Shown here one piece after another: positions 9,593 to 19,884 of a stretch of 64,000 nucleotides of DNA (its first letter is position 1; each line of letters starts with the position of its first letter). The DNA is from Globisporangium splendens (lineage: Eukaryota > Oomycota > Peronosporomycetes > Pythiales > Pythiaceae), in contig VFIW01000073.1 of NCBI GenBank assembly GCA_006386115.1, positions 172,072-236,071 on the forward strand, given 5' to 3'. The notes beneath the pieces were generated by a model that saw only the letters and a program-made list of their open reading frames with translations, did no database searches and was not told the origin of the DNA. Position numbers and translations under genes: made by a program.

Positions 9593-12500
9593 ATGGACGA
9601 CTCGACGCGCCATGGCGACTCTGCACACAAGAAGCGCGCAAAGCTGCACGACGAGCTGGCGCGGCTCATGCGCGACGAGCACATGGAGGAAGGCGACTCG
9701 TGGTTCCTCGTCGCGACGCCGTGGTGGGACCAGAAGCTGCGCTTGGGACAGAATGGAGCGGTGAATGGTCATGCTTCTGCTGTGGAAGATGAGGGATATG
9801 CAGAGCATGGTGATGGCGATGAAGCGATGGATGGGGAAACGAGACGCGATGATGGTGATACAGACAGCAGCGAAGTTACGAATGAAGGGCTCGTGGATCT
9901 GGAGTTTAGCTCGAAGAAGCGCAAATGCGTCGTGTTGAAGCCCATGCTGGTACAGTGCTTATTTTCTAGCTGGTAGTGTGCTGACGTCGGTGGTTGACGG
10001 CTGAACTGTGTGATTGTGTGTGGTTGCCATTGGCTTAGGCGGAAGGACGCGATTATCGTTTGGTCAGTGAGAGCGTGTGGAATCGCTTGTCGCATGAATT
10101 TGGGTACGATTGGGAGATCCCGCGTGAAGTGATCGCTCGCGGTCCAACTCGAAAGTTGATCGTTGAGGTGTACCCCGTCATGTTCCAGGTACGATTGCCA
10201 CTGCTTTCATTGTGAATACGTTTGCTGCGCTTTGTATTGACGGGAAAGCTCACGCTGTTCTGTAGGTTTTCTATTGGCGAAGTGGCATGGACACACCTGA
10301 AGAAGCGCTTGACAAGCGAGAAAAGCCGATTGTGGTCGCCGCGAGCGAATCGTCTCGCATTCAGGAAGTCAAGGAGCAGATCCGAGACGCGATGAAAGAG
10401 AAAGCGCAGCACTTTTTCCCGCAGATTGCACCGAAAGATCTAGAGCGCAGGGTGCAAATCTGCTATAGAGAATCCGAGACAGCGCCGTGGACAACGCTGA
10501 ACGATGCGATCACTCCTGCGGAGACCCCGAAGCAAGGTTTCCAATCGTCGTCGTCGTATACGAATCGGAATGCACAACCGAAAGCATCTTGCGTCTCAGA
10601 TCTAGAGCTAGAACAACGCGATTACCGCTCGGGCAAGGAGAGATTCCATCATTTGCTCGTCGAAGCGCGCTACAGGAACGCAGGAGACCCTGTAGATTGG
10701 CGCAATGGGAAGTTCTACAGCGAGATCAAAGCCAACGAGTGGCGATACGAACTAGTACTGGACCAGGTCATCGACGGACTGGATAGCGACAACAAATGGT
10801 GTGTTTGCCATTGCATGTTCGTTCTGGAGCGATCTGATGACGCATTGATTGCTGACACGGTGCTATTCTGTTGTATGAATTGACCAGGTATGAGTCGAGA
10901 GTCATCGCTTTGAACGACAGAAGCGTGCGAATCCACTACCGCGGATGGACAGCGAAGTGGGATGAGTGGCTGCCGCGAACCTCGGAGCGTCTCGCGCCGT
11001 TGCATACGAAAGTGCGCAACTGGCGAGCATTTGAAGTGGGCGACGAAGTTCAAGTGGGATTTCCTATCCCGGGTAAAAACTTTCCTGAATGGAAAAACGC
11101 GACTGTCACCGAGTTGGAGCGGTTCGAACTAACGGGGGCGCTGAAAATCAAAGTCAGCATTGATGACGAAGAGACGTGGATGGACGCGCAAGACGAGATG
11201 CTGTGTGCTCCTGGGACTCACAAAGCAGTGAATGCTGTGACGCTGGCCACGACAAACTTGTACCCTCGCGCGACTCCTTCGCCATCGTACAACTCGTATG
11301 GACGATATGGAGACCGTGGACGTGACCACAGCTACGAATACGGACGCGGCAAGCCTGAGTTCAAGGGTGTAGTGGGACTGCAGAACCTTGGTAACACGTG
11401 CTTTATGAACAGTATGCTGCAATGTTTGATCAACGCGCCTCCTCTCAAGGAATACTTTCTGAAGGTGGACGAAGGAACAAAGAAAGCAACCTTCCAGAAA
11501 GATATCAATACCGACAACCCGCTGGGCATGAAGGGAATGATCGCAATGGAGTTTGCGAGTCTAGTTCGAAAGATGTGGGGTGGAGAGTACTCTGTTGTAT
11601 CTCCGACGGGATTGAAATCGGTCATCGGCCAATATGCTCCCCAATTTGCCGGGTACCAGCAGCAAGATAGTCAAGAAGTGATGAACTTCCTGCTCGATGG
11701 GCTGCATGAAGACTTGAACCGAGTGAAGAAGAAGCCGTATACCGAGGCTGTCGAAGGCAATGGTCGCGATGACGTTGAGGTGGCGCGGGAAGAGTGGGAG
11801 GTATACCTTCGCCGTAACGACAGTGTGATTGTTGAAAACTTTATGGGTCAGCTTCGGAGTCATCTAACGTGCTCAAACCCGGATTGCGGTAATGAGTCGG
11901 TGACGTTTGATCCTTTCATGAGCCTTTCAGTGCCCATTCCAAACGAAGAGAGTGTGATCGTTCAAGTGCAGCTCTTTTGGGCGGACGGTCGCATTCCAAT
12001 GAAGTATGCCATTCGTTTGTCGAAGGATTCGAGTACGCTTCGCGACGTGAAAGATAAACTGAGCGAGTTGGCTGGCATTCCGTTCCAACGCTTGTTTTTT
12101 GTTGAGGTTTGGAAGCACCGCATTTTGAAAGCACTGAATGATGCGATGCTGGTCGAAGATCTTCGAGAAGAAACACTTCATGCCTACGAGCTGGAGTTGC
12201 CTGTAAGCGAGTACGAGTTTAGTTCGAAGAGTATCCAGCCTCCGGCTGCAGCAAAGATGGCGCTGAAGAGCATCGACAGCTCAAATGGGTCGGACAAGCC
12301 CATGCGGTTGGTGGCTTTGCTGCACCAAGCGCCATCTGCTTCACCTATGGATGACCGATACAACGGTGGTGAAGATTTGGCAGAGGAAGAAGAAATCCAT
12401 GGGTCGAAGCAGCGACGAGTGGAAGTGGAACTTTTCAACACTCCGCTGTTAGTCTCCATTGATCGGGAATGCACGAAAGCTGATGTGCACAAGAAAGTGT

Positions 12501-13347
12501 GGCAGATAGTGAAGCGGCTCGTGTCTTCAAGCGAGTCATCAGCAGATTCCTTTGGCTGTGAGGATAACCAAACGTTGCCTTACCGCCTTCACGTGAGTCA
12601 GCCGAATGGCACAGTGTCCATTATTCGAGACTTTGCGTGCTCAGACGAGCCAGCAGACTTGCCAGACCCCAACGAACGAACGCACTGCTTCACTGTGGAG
12701 TGGAGTAGGCACAGGTATGTTATCGTCGTGTAATTTGTAGATGGGATCTAGTGTTTGGCTTTGACTTGATTGGTTTTGTGCTTTGCAGATACCAAAGAGG
12801 CTATGACGAAAGCTCTGCAAAGCGTATTGCGCTTCATGAATCTATGAAGAATCTGCGCATCTCCAGCAGTCCAAACAACGAGATCACCCTGCTGAACTGT
12901 TTGGCCAAGTTTACTGAGCGCGAGCAGCTTGGAGAGACTGACACTTGGTACTGCCCCAAGTGTAAGGACCATGTGCGCGCGTTCAAGAAGTTCGACCTCT
13001 TTTCGCTGCCGAAGATCATGATTTTCCAGCTGAAACGCTTTCGCTATGCGCAGAGCTCGTTCTACATGCACCGCGACAAGATTTCCACGCAAGTGACCTT
13101 CCCGATCGCGAGCTTGGACCTCTCCCAATACGTGATTGGACCGCAAAGAAGTACTCCACTCATTTATGACCTGTTCGCAGTGTCTGAACACTCGGGTGGT
13201 CTTGGTGGTGGCCACTACACCGCAGTGGCAAAGAATCCCGAAAACCAGCGCTGGTTCAGCTTCAACGACAGCTTCACGAATGAGACAACGGCCCAGAAGG
13301 CTGTGACACCGCGCGCATACGTTTTGTTTTACATGCGTCGAGAATAG
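9593..13347 (+). CDS. ubiquitin-specific protease (C19) with DUSP and Tudor/chromo-like domains
   Basis: Five exons: 9593-9949, 10039-10188, 10266-10798, 10888-12714 and 12789-13347, all joins in phase, 1141 aa. The N-terminal DUSP domain is split by introns 1-2 (GDSWFLVATPWWDQ; then VWNRLSHEFGYDWEIPREV and VEVYPVMFQVFYW). Exons 3-4 carry a Tudor-knot/chromo-barrel-like module (WYESRVIALNDRSVRIHYRG, then KWDEWLP) and a second Tudor-like stretch (FEVGDEVQVGFPIPG). The catalytic core has the Cys box GLQNLGNTCFMNSMLQ (Cys518), two zinc-ribbon CxxC-type pairs (CSNPDC; CPKCKDH), LPKIMIFQLKRF and the His box HSGGLGGGHYTAVA (His1098). A long insertion of about 300 residues, resembling the USP4/15/32 class, splits the core. 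Role: removes ubiquitin from substrates; an active enzyme is expected. Confidence 0.93.
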
Positions 13348-13489
13348 GTGCATCGGAAGACTAGAGGAAGAAGAAAGGGGAAAGCGACGCTCGAGGTATT
13401 TGTACTCTAGAGAGAAAATCGACAGCCAGAATGCAGATGAATACACGTGGCGAGTCCTTCTTCTTTCCTTCTGCACCTATTAATTGTTG

Positions 13490-15050
13490 TCAAGTGTTGA
13501 GCGTGGGGTTTATTGTTGCGAAATGGAATTGCATCGCGTGAGCGTGCTTCACAGAAAGCTTGCCTGCGGAATGAGCCGGTACCAGAATCATCTCGACGTC
13601 CTGCGCTTGGAGGCGGCGAAGTCCCTGGAGGAGCGCTTGCGTTTTCGCTTCGACGCGCTGTTCATCTTCAGTTCTTTCTGCCTGCTGACGTCTTTGAGAG
13701 CGCTGTGGTCGCTGTTGTTGTTGCTGGCGAGTCCATGCTCGCTGCTGCTCCTCGAAAGACACGAACTGAAGCTGTTCCCGGAGTGCCAGGATGTTGCCAT
13801 GCGGCAGTGCGTGATGCAGAAACGCGTCTTGCCGTTCGCCACAGGATGCTGGAGCCGTTTGTGCTCGCTGCTGCTGCCGTGGTCTGTCAATCTTACTGGC
13901 AGCAACACTGTTGGAGCTGGTGGGCGTTGTCAACAAGTTCTCGGCCACAACTTTGCAGGTTTGCCTTCGCGCTGCCGCAGGTGCTCGGGGACTTTGTCCG
14001 CCTCGGAGTGCCACGGATGACTTGTCTGTAGACGCGACCACGTGCTCGTCCTTCACGAGTACCTTGGGGAACGCGATCTGGGAGCTTGATCGTTGCTGTT
14101 TCTGCTGCTGCCCTGCTGCAGCACTGTTTGTATCAAGGACAAACAGCTTTCTCGTCGAGGACAAGAGCCGCAGATACGACGCTTGCTTGTGCGCCAAGGA
14201 CGTCTGATGGCACACAGCATCCTGCTGCTGCCGGCGGTGCTGAGCGAATCGCCGTTTGAAGTCCTCAACGCGGCACTGGTGTTCACGCACAAGCGAGCGA
14301 ACGATATCCTGCCGCGGTGCGAGGAAGATCGATATCGTGTCCATGCGCAGACACACGATGGTGCACGTGTCGATGGCGTCGATGTCCCATGGTGCAGGTT
14401 TGGACGTGTTGCTTAGACAGCCTTCTTGCCCAAACACGGCCGGCGCATGAACGACGCTCGCGATCGGCTACAGAAACGCAGTGAATAAAGTAAGCAGCGC
14501 GAATGCAATGCCTGCAAGGAGATGGATCGGAAATTTCGTCGGCAAGCCTCAAACTTACAAGTAAGGCTCGCTAGCCTCTTGGTTGAGACTCGACTTGAAC
14601 TTGGACGAGCCGCACGCGGAGCCTCTCGCCGTCGATGGCAACGTGTGGCTCGCACCCGTCGTCGCCGTCGTTGCTGCCGTGACAGTACTCTGCTTACTGA
14701 GCCGCGGCGTCGCGACTTTGACTTCACCTGAGATGAGCAGCACGAGCACGTTGAGTTTATCATCATGGCGAATGAGTCGCTTGTCCGTTTTCGTATTATT
14801 AATCTTCATAAGGTGAGGTATATTTAGGTTCATCGTTGTGACCTACAATATCCAATCTTCTACCTAATCTTCATTGCGAATTTCATCTAGGAGTGTAAAT
14901 GTGTCTACAGCAGATCCCACCATTTCGCTGCGCGATCTTCTGTGTGTGACACAAACGACTGGATAGGGCGGCTGAAAGACTGGTTATGCAGGCGCGATTG
15001 AAACTCGAAGGCAAGTTCTGGCCGCTGTGTTGGTTCGTGAAGGCGCTGCA
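13490..15050 (-). pseudogene. cyclic-nucleotide-binding-domain gene, 5'-truncated and interrupted by a LINE tail
   Basis: The main exon (about 14452 down to 13490) starts with HAPAVFGQEGCLSNTS and PWDIDAIDTCTIVCLRMD, resembling the second half of a cyclic-nucleotide-binding domain, then a Gln/Arg-rich coil (VREHQCRVEDFKRRFAQH). Upstream, about 14812-14565, LNVLVLLISGEVKVATP resembles the strand/Gly segment of the same domain, ending at a GTAAGT donor. The frame joins only with a weak acceptor near 14453, so the splice is uncertain. Immediately upstream sits a 96-bp LINE 3' tail. Beyond it about 45 more codons stay open (LHEPTQRPELAFEFQSRLHN) up to 15051, where the duplicated kinase segment begins. 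So the gene appears to have lost its 5' end. The domain call is by motif resemblance only. Confidence 0.5.
14813..14908 (-). mobile_element. LINE family A 3'-end fragment
   Basis: About 96 bp matching the 3' untranslated end downstream of the RNase H frames at 28903-28998, 38043-38145 and 56537-56632 (for example GGTGAGGTATATTTAGGTTC on the plus strand). It is 5'-truncated just before the usual stop codon. The 3' edge is followed by an A/T-rich stretch, as in the 38-kb copy. Non-LTR elements commonly leave such short 3' stubs. Confidence 0.8.
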
Positions 15051-15119
15051 CGTCATATCTTGTCGGCTCGCAGCTGCATGCTCGAGTGACTCACGGCAAG
15101 TGATAGCAGACCAGGCATA

Positions 15120-17654
15120 ATGGTACTTCGACACCAGAACGCTCGGTCCTCAAGTCGACCGCACGCAGAGGACGGCGGCGCAGATGGAGCGCACGATCCC
15201 TGGTGCACTAAGACGGACACGCGGTCGCTTGGCACATTTGGAGTTGGTCAGCCGCAAGTGAAATCACGCCTAATGGTTCGATTTGAACTATCAAACCTCG
15301 GCAGTCGGATCGCTGAAGCTGACCCAAACTCTCTGAAGCATGCACAGCAAATGGTGACCAACATGTGGGGTCTTCATGCTGTCCCAGCCACTCCGGAATG
15401 GTTTATTCCCCGACAGCACATTAAACTGAAATTGCCTTACAGACAGAGAGGCAGATTTGCCACACAACATCACGGCACATGGCTGAGCGCGACTGTCATG
15501 ATATCTTCGTCGCAGATCACACTTCTGGATTTTGTAATGAGCGTTACTGTGTGGTTCCAGTGTCGACACCCCCACGTGATTAAACTGTATGGAGCTTGCC
15601 ACGTCAGTAGTCCTCGCCTGTTTGTTCACGAGCATTCGTTGAATGGGACCCTGCGCGAGTTTCTGCGACTCGAGGAAAACAAGAAACTCAAATGGCAAAA
15701 ACTCTACGATGCAGCACTTGGACTGCACTACCTGCACCAACGAGGAGTTGTGCACGGCAATCTCCATTGCGACAATATCGTGATAAGCAACGATTTCAGA
15801 GCGCAGATCGCGGGATTGGGGTGCACAGGAACTTGTTTTGGTCCAGGGTGCCGCGAGTTCAAGGCGCCAGAACTTCTACAGCACAAAGCAGCAACTCCGG
15901 CATCCGATATCTACGCGTTTGGAATGTGCATCTTGCAACTGGTAGTCGAGTCTCCGCGAGGCGAGGATCCAGGATATGTGAAGCAAGAGCGGCTTGAACT
16001 CAAGCCGCTTAGTGTGGAAGACGCCTGCTGGTGTCTCATCAAAGAGATGTGCGAACACAATCCAGAGAAGCGCGTGACAATTGCATACGTCGTCAAGCGA
16101 CTTGAGCAATTTGCGCATCAAGAACGCGAAGCATTTCAACTCAGGAACGAGCTTGCTGATTGCTGCGAAGGATATGAGATCCAACGAGGCGTTGACTCGG
16201 TAAGTCTGCGACCTTTTTACCTGTTTTGCTGGTGTATTCTGTTCACTTCGCTGTTAACCACTCGTACCACTTTACAGACCGAATGCGTTGACGCATCAGC
16301 ATACATCATTCTGGGGACTGCGATGACGATTGATACTACTCTCGAAGTCCTGCAACAGAGGTGCACTGCGCGGTCTCGAACGGAATGCATGACTGGCGAC
16401 GTGCTGGCGCGTCTACTTGACCTGTACACGCAACTCGGGCAGAAAGGCAAGAAATGTCCGCTTTTGGCGGTCGCTGAGTTTGGGAAGATCGTGTCCCGTC
16501 TGTTCGACTGTCTGAAGACGGCCGTCTCGAAAAAGTCGGTCATTGAACGCGAGCGAAGTTTGAAGGTCGCGAGACTGCACCAAACGTTCCACAAGAACCT
16601 GGATCACTATCTGGATATGACGAATATCTTCAAGCTTCATGCAATTCACGAGTGGAAGCACAACTACAAGGATGATGCGAGTGTGTGGAGTACAAATGCA
16701 GGTACCGCAGCAACCGATTGCAAAACTCCCGTCGATGAACACGAAAGTGTGATACTCGCCGACTTTCGCAGCCCCCACGATGAGTCCTCACCACATTCCA
16801 GTAACCAGCTGTCTACCACGACTGAATCCACGAAGCCATCGTGGTGTTTGTCGTTGAGCGAACTCACGTACGACGCAGACGACTCTATTGCAAAAGGGTC
16901 GTTTGGCGTTGTGCATAAAGGAAAATGGCTGGACAGTCCAGTTGCCATCAAGTTCTTGGGTTACGAGTGTGACCACGGCTCCGTCAGCAACAGGCTGTTC
17001 TTGCACGAGGTGCAGATCTGGTCGCAACTGAAGCATCCTCACATCATTGAGTTTTTTGGAGCTTGTCATGTCCAAAAACGCTACATTGTGTGCGAGTACG
17101 CTCCGTATGGTACGCTGAGTCAGTATTTGAAGCTCGACGAAAACAAGCATTTGGTATGGGAGAAGCTGGATGAAGCCGCGCTTGGGCTGCGCTACTTGCA
17201 TAAGTGCAACATTGTCCACAACGATCTCCGATGTGACAACATCCTGATTGGTGCAGACAAGAAAGCCAAACTGTCCGACTTTGGCTTGAGTTCAATTCCT
17301 AGCGTTGTCGAAGTTACAATCAATAAGAACCGAATCGGTGCGCCACACTGGAAATCCCCCGAGTGCCATGTTGGAGCCAAGCCGTCCTTCGCCTCCGACA
17401 TCTACTCGTTCGCGATGTGCATCCTCGAAGCCGTGACCAACGAAGCACCATGGGGATCCAACATCGGTGATTCATCGGTTCGCTACAATTTGAAAAACGG
17501 AAGACGCCCACTGCGGCCAGCGAATATGACGGACAAACAGTGGCATCTGATTGAGTGTATGACACGTGAGGATCCGCAGCGACGCGCAAAAGTGGCTTAC
17601 GTCGCGCGGAAACTATCCAAATTTGCTCAGACCGCTCGAAAAGAACACGCTTAG
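15120..17654 (+). CDS. TKL-like protein with N-terminal pseudokinase and C-terminal kinase domain (copy 1)
   Basis: ATG at 15120. A 78-nt intron (16200-16277, GTAAGT...TTTACAG) is a multiple of three and stop-free, so the frame reads through; spliced length is 818 aa. Residues about 120-340 form a degenerate kinase: the VAIK lysine is lost (VMIS), HRD is HGN with Asn214 in place of the catalytic Asp, and DFG is GLG. A helical linker follows. Residues about 550-815 look like a real kinase: AKGSFGVVHKG loop, Lys585 in VAIKF, HND (Asp676) with LRCDN, DFG (Asp694), SPE and DIYSFAMCI. The Arg of HRD is missing, so it is a non-RD type. Known: oomycetes have many TKL-like kinases. No signal peptide or membrane segment. 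The second copy at 22227 encodes an identical protein. Confidence 0.9.
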   Translation: MVLRHQNARSSSRPHAEDGGADGAHDPWCTKTDTRSLGTFGVGQPQVKSRLMVRFELSNLGSRIAEADPNSLKHAQQMVTNMWGLHAVPATPEWFIPRQHIKLKLPYRQRGRFATQHHGTWLSATVMISSSQITLLDFVMSVTVWFQCRHPHVIKLYGACHVSSPRLFVHEHSLNGTLREFLRLEENKKLKWQKLYDAALGLHYLHQRGVVHGNLHCDNIVISNDFRAQIAGLGCTGTCFGPGCREFKAPELLQHKAATPASDIYAFGMCILQLVVESPRGEDPGYVKQERLELKPLSVEDACWCLIKEMCEHNPEKRVTIAYVVKRLEQFAHQEREAFQLRNELADCCEGYEIQRGVDSVSLRPFYLFCWCILFTSLLTTRTTLQTECVDASAYIILGTAMTIDTTLEVLQQRCTARSRTECMTGDVLARLLDLYTQLGQKGKKCPLLAVAEFGKIVSRLFDCLKTAVSKKSVIERERSLKVARLHQTFHKNLDHYLDMTNIFKLHAIHEWKHNYKDDASVWSTNAGTAATDCKTPVDEHESVILADFRSPHDESSPHSSNQLSTTTESTKPSWCLSLSELTYDADDSIAKGSFGVVHKGKWLDSPVAIKFLGYECDHGSVSNRLFLHEVQIWSQLKHPHIIEFFGACHVQKRYIVCEYAPYGTLSQYLKLDENKHLVWEKLDEAALGLRYLHKCNIVHNDLRCDNILIGADKKAKLSDFGLSSIPSVVEVTINKNRIGAPHWKSPECHVGAKPSFASDIYSFAMCILEAVTNEAPWGSNIGDSSVRYNLKNGRRPLRPANMTDKQWHLIECMTREDPQRRAKVAYVARKLSKFAQTARKEHA

Positions 17655-18260
17655 CCAAGAAGCCTATTCAGCCGAGTAGCGCTTCACATTTGTGTAAAAA
17701 GAGAAAAAGAAAAGAAACACTTGTATGTTGTTTGCATACCTTGGCTTCTGTCAATTAGAGTGTTGTGTCGCTTCGCTCGACCGTGTGAGGCGAAGCGCAG
17801 CATCTTGGCAGCAAGTAATCGCCAGTCGAATCGTTCTGGCATCCCATCATTCTTACTTCAGATGGCATAATTGAATCAAAAGGACGCGCTGACGCGAGGA
17901 AGACAAACGCGCGGCAGGTGATCGTTGGCGCTCGGCTGGGGGTTTCGCGTGGTTTCGAAAAGTGATCCCCCTACTCCAGCCGAGCAGGAGTTCGGAGGCG
18001 GAAGCCACGTTCTGTTGCTCCCTTTTTATTATACAATTCGTTAATGTGCTAGACCTTTCTATACAAACAAAAATACAGAAATGACCTCCCTTGCGTTGAT
18101 TACCTCTTTACCTCTCATTTTGATACAGCACTGATATGATTCTTCTGAAATTGTCAACGAACGGAATGATGGCCACTTTACTTCAAACAGCGTGACATCC
18201 ACGATTGGATGCGTGTCCTACCGAAGATGCGTCTGCCACATTCCTTCAGTACGAACACCA
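17655..18260 (+). other. intergenic region with a hairpin, present in both duplicates
   Basis: No gene. 17930-17939 (GCTCGGCTGG) is the exact reverse complement of 17976-17985 (CCAGCCGAGC), a 10-bp stem around a 36-nt loop. The same structure lies at 25037-25092 in copy 2. It lies between the kinase stop and the aminotransferase start. It could belong to a 3' UTR or an old repeat. Confidence 0.4.
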
Positions 18261-19855
18261 ATGGCAGCAGCCCTACAAGAGCCCAAATACGATCAAGAGA
18301 CTACGACTCGGCATGCGACTTCACTTCCCATTTTGCTTCCAAGGCGCCACGAGCGACCAACAACAACAGCAACAACCAGCATGAGCGGCAGCAAGCAGCT
18401 CCTCGCGCGTGGCGTCGGGCGCGCGTTCGATATCGTGATGAAGAAGGGCAAAGGGTCCTGGATTTGGACGAACAACGATCGGAAGCTGCTCGATTTCACG
18501 AGCGGCGTGTGCGTCACGAACCTCGGTCATAGCCACCCGCGGGTGGTTCGAGCTGCGCAGCAACAGATCGAGACGCTCGCGCATGGCATGGTACGTGTTC
18601 GTATAACTTGTAAGCAGAATCCTAATCACAACGATCTAACCTTCTTTGTGTGCTGGTAGATGAATGTGGCGTATCATGAACCGATTCTCGAGCTTGCGGA
18701 GAGATTGGCGCCACTCATGCCGGACGGGCTCAACTCGCTGGTGTTTGCAACGTCGTGTGTTTCTGTCTTTTGTGTAGGTGCCCTATTCCTGCACATCTTC
18801 TAGTACTCGTTGCGTCTTGTGATTTATTGTGTTATGTACAGGGGTGCGGAGTCCATTGAGAACGCTGTGAAACTTGCTCGTCACACGATGGGCAAGCAGA
18901 ACATCGTCGTTTTCCAGGTAGGACAGAGACCCGAGTGTCGAGAGGTTGCTTCTAGCTGACTCGATGGATGGTTCCTGGGTTCTACAGGGCGGGTATCACG
19001 GAAGAACGATCGGCGCCATGAGTTTGACCACGAGCAGGACATTGTACCGCACTGGGTATGGTCCCCTGATGAGTGGCGTCACCGTCGCGCCGTATCCTTA
19101 CGCTGTGCATGGACCCATCTACGATGAAGGTATTCATTTTTGCAACTCTACGAGTATATTGCATGGCATGGCGACCAATTACTGACTCTGCGTGGCTACT
19201 AAACATGTATACCAAGAGCTCTGCAGTGCGTGGTGCTTGGATCAACTGCGGCTGGCATTGAAGCAACAAACTGCACCGACCGACACTGCCGCCGTTCTCG
19301 CCGAGCCGCTCATGGTGAGTACCTCTTTATTACAGAGTCATTGAGCACACGCAGACTGACAAGACGACAACACCACCTCTTTTTCTTGCTTGTTAGGGTG
19401 AAGGCGGGTACTTGCTGCCACCAAAGAGCTTTATCCAGGGCGTGCGGGAGATCTGCTCGGAAGACGACATCTTAATGATCACGGACGAAGTGTGTGCTCC
19501 TGATGGCATCTCCCTGAGCAAACAGGTTCATCACCATTTCGGTTTCTGTGTGATTTCTCGTAGGTGCAAAGTGGATTCGGACGTACGGGCGAGTACTTCG
19601 CGACCAACGGACAGTTCGACGCGGTTCCAGACATCTTGGTCGTTGCAAAGGGCATTGCAAATGGGTTCCCGCTGAGCGCGATTGCAAGTCGCAAGGATTT
19701 GACTGATTTGCAGGTAACCTCCATGCCACGATTGCTGTTGAAGCATGCAAGATCAACCTGCATGATTGTCTAGCGTTTCTACTTAGGTTCCAGGTGCGAT
19801 GGGCGGCACCTACGTTGGAAACCCAGTCTCCTGCGCCGCCGCGATCGCTACTCAG
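18261..19855 (+). pseudogene. class III aminotransferase (GABA-transaminase type), 3'-truncated, copy 1
   Basis: Eight exons fit in phase: 18261 (or the ATG at 18381)-18590, 18660-18754, 18842-18917, 18988-19129, 19217-19314, 19397-19489, 19564-19713 and 19787-19855. Landmarks of PLP fold-type I class III enzymes are [59 protein letters not shown], the PLP-lysine segment [14 protein letters not shown] and MGGTYVGNPVSCAAA. These match GabT/4-aminobutyrate transaminases, which move the amino group of GABA to a keto acid. After exon 8 a donor-like GTGTGT is present, but the last roughly 90-100 residues are missing; the sequence runs straight into the reversed kinase remnant. Exons 1-8 carry no internal stop here. 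Probably non-functional. Confidence 0.85.
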
Positions 19856-19884
19856 GTGTGTGGTACATGCATACTCCCTTCGGT

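Noticed and set aside
13513..14031. Plus-strand frames over the cNMP-binding gene
   Set aside because: They oppose a Gln-rich coding strand and have no start context or domain. The minus strand has the motif resemblance.
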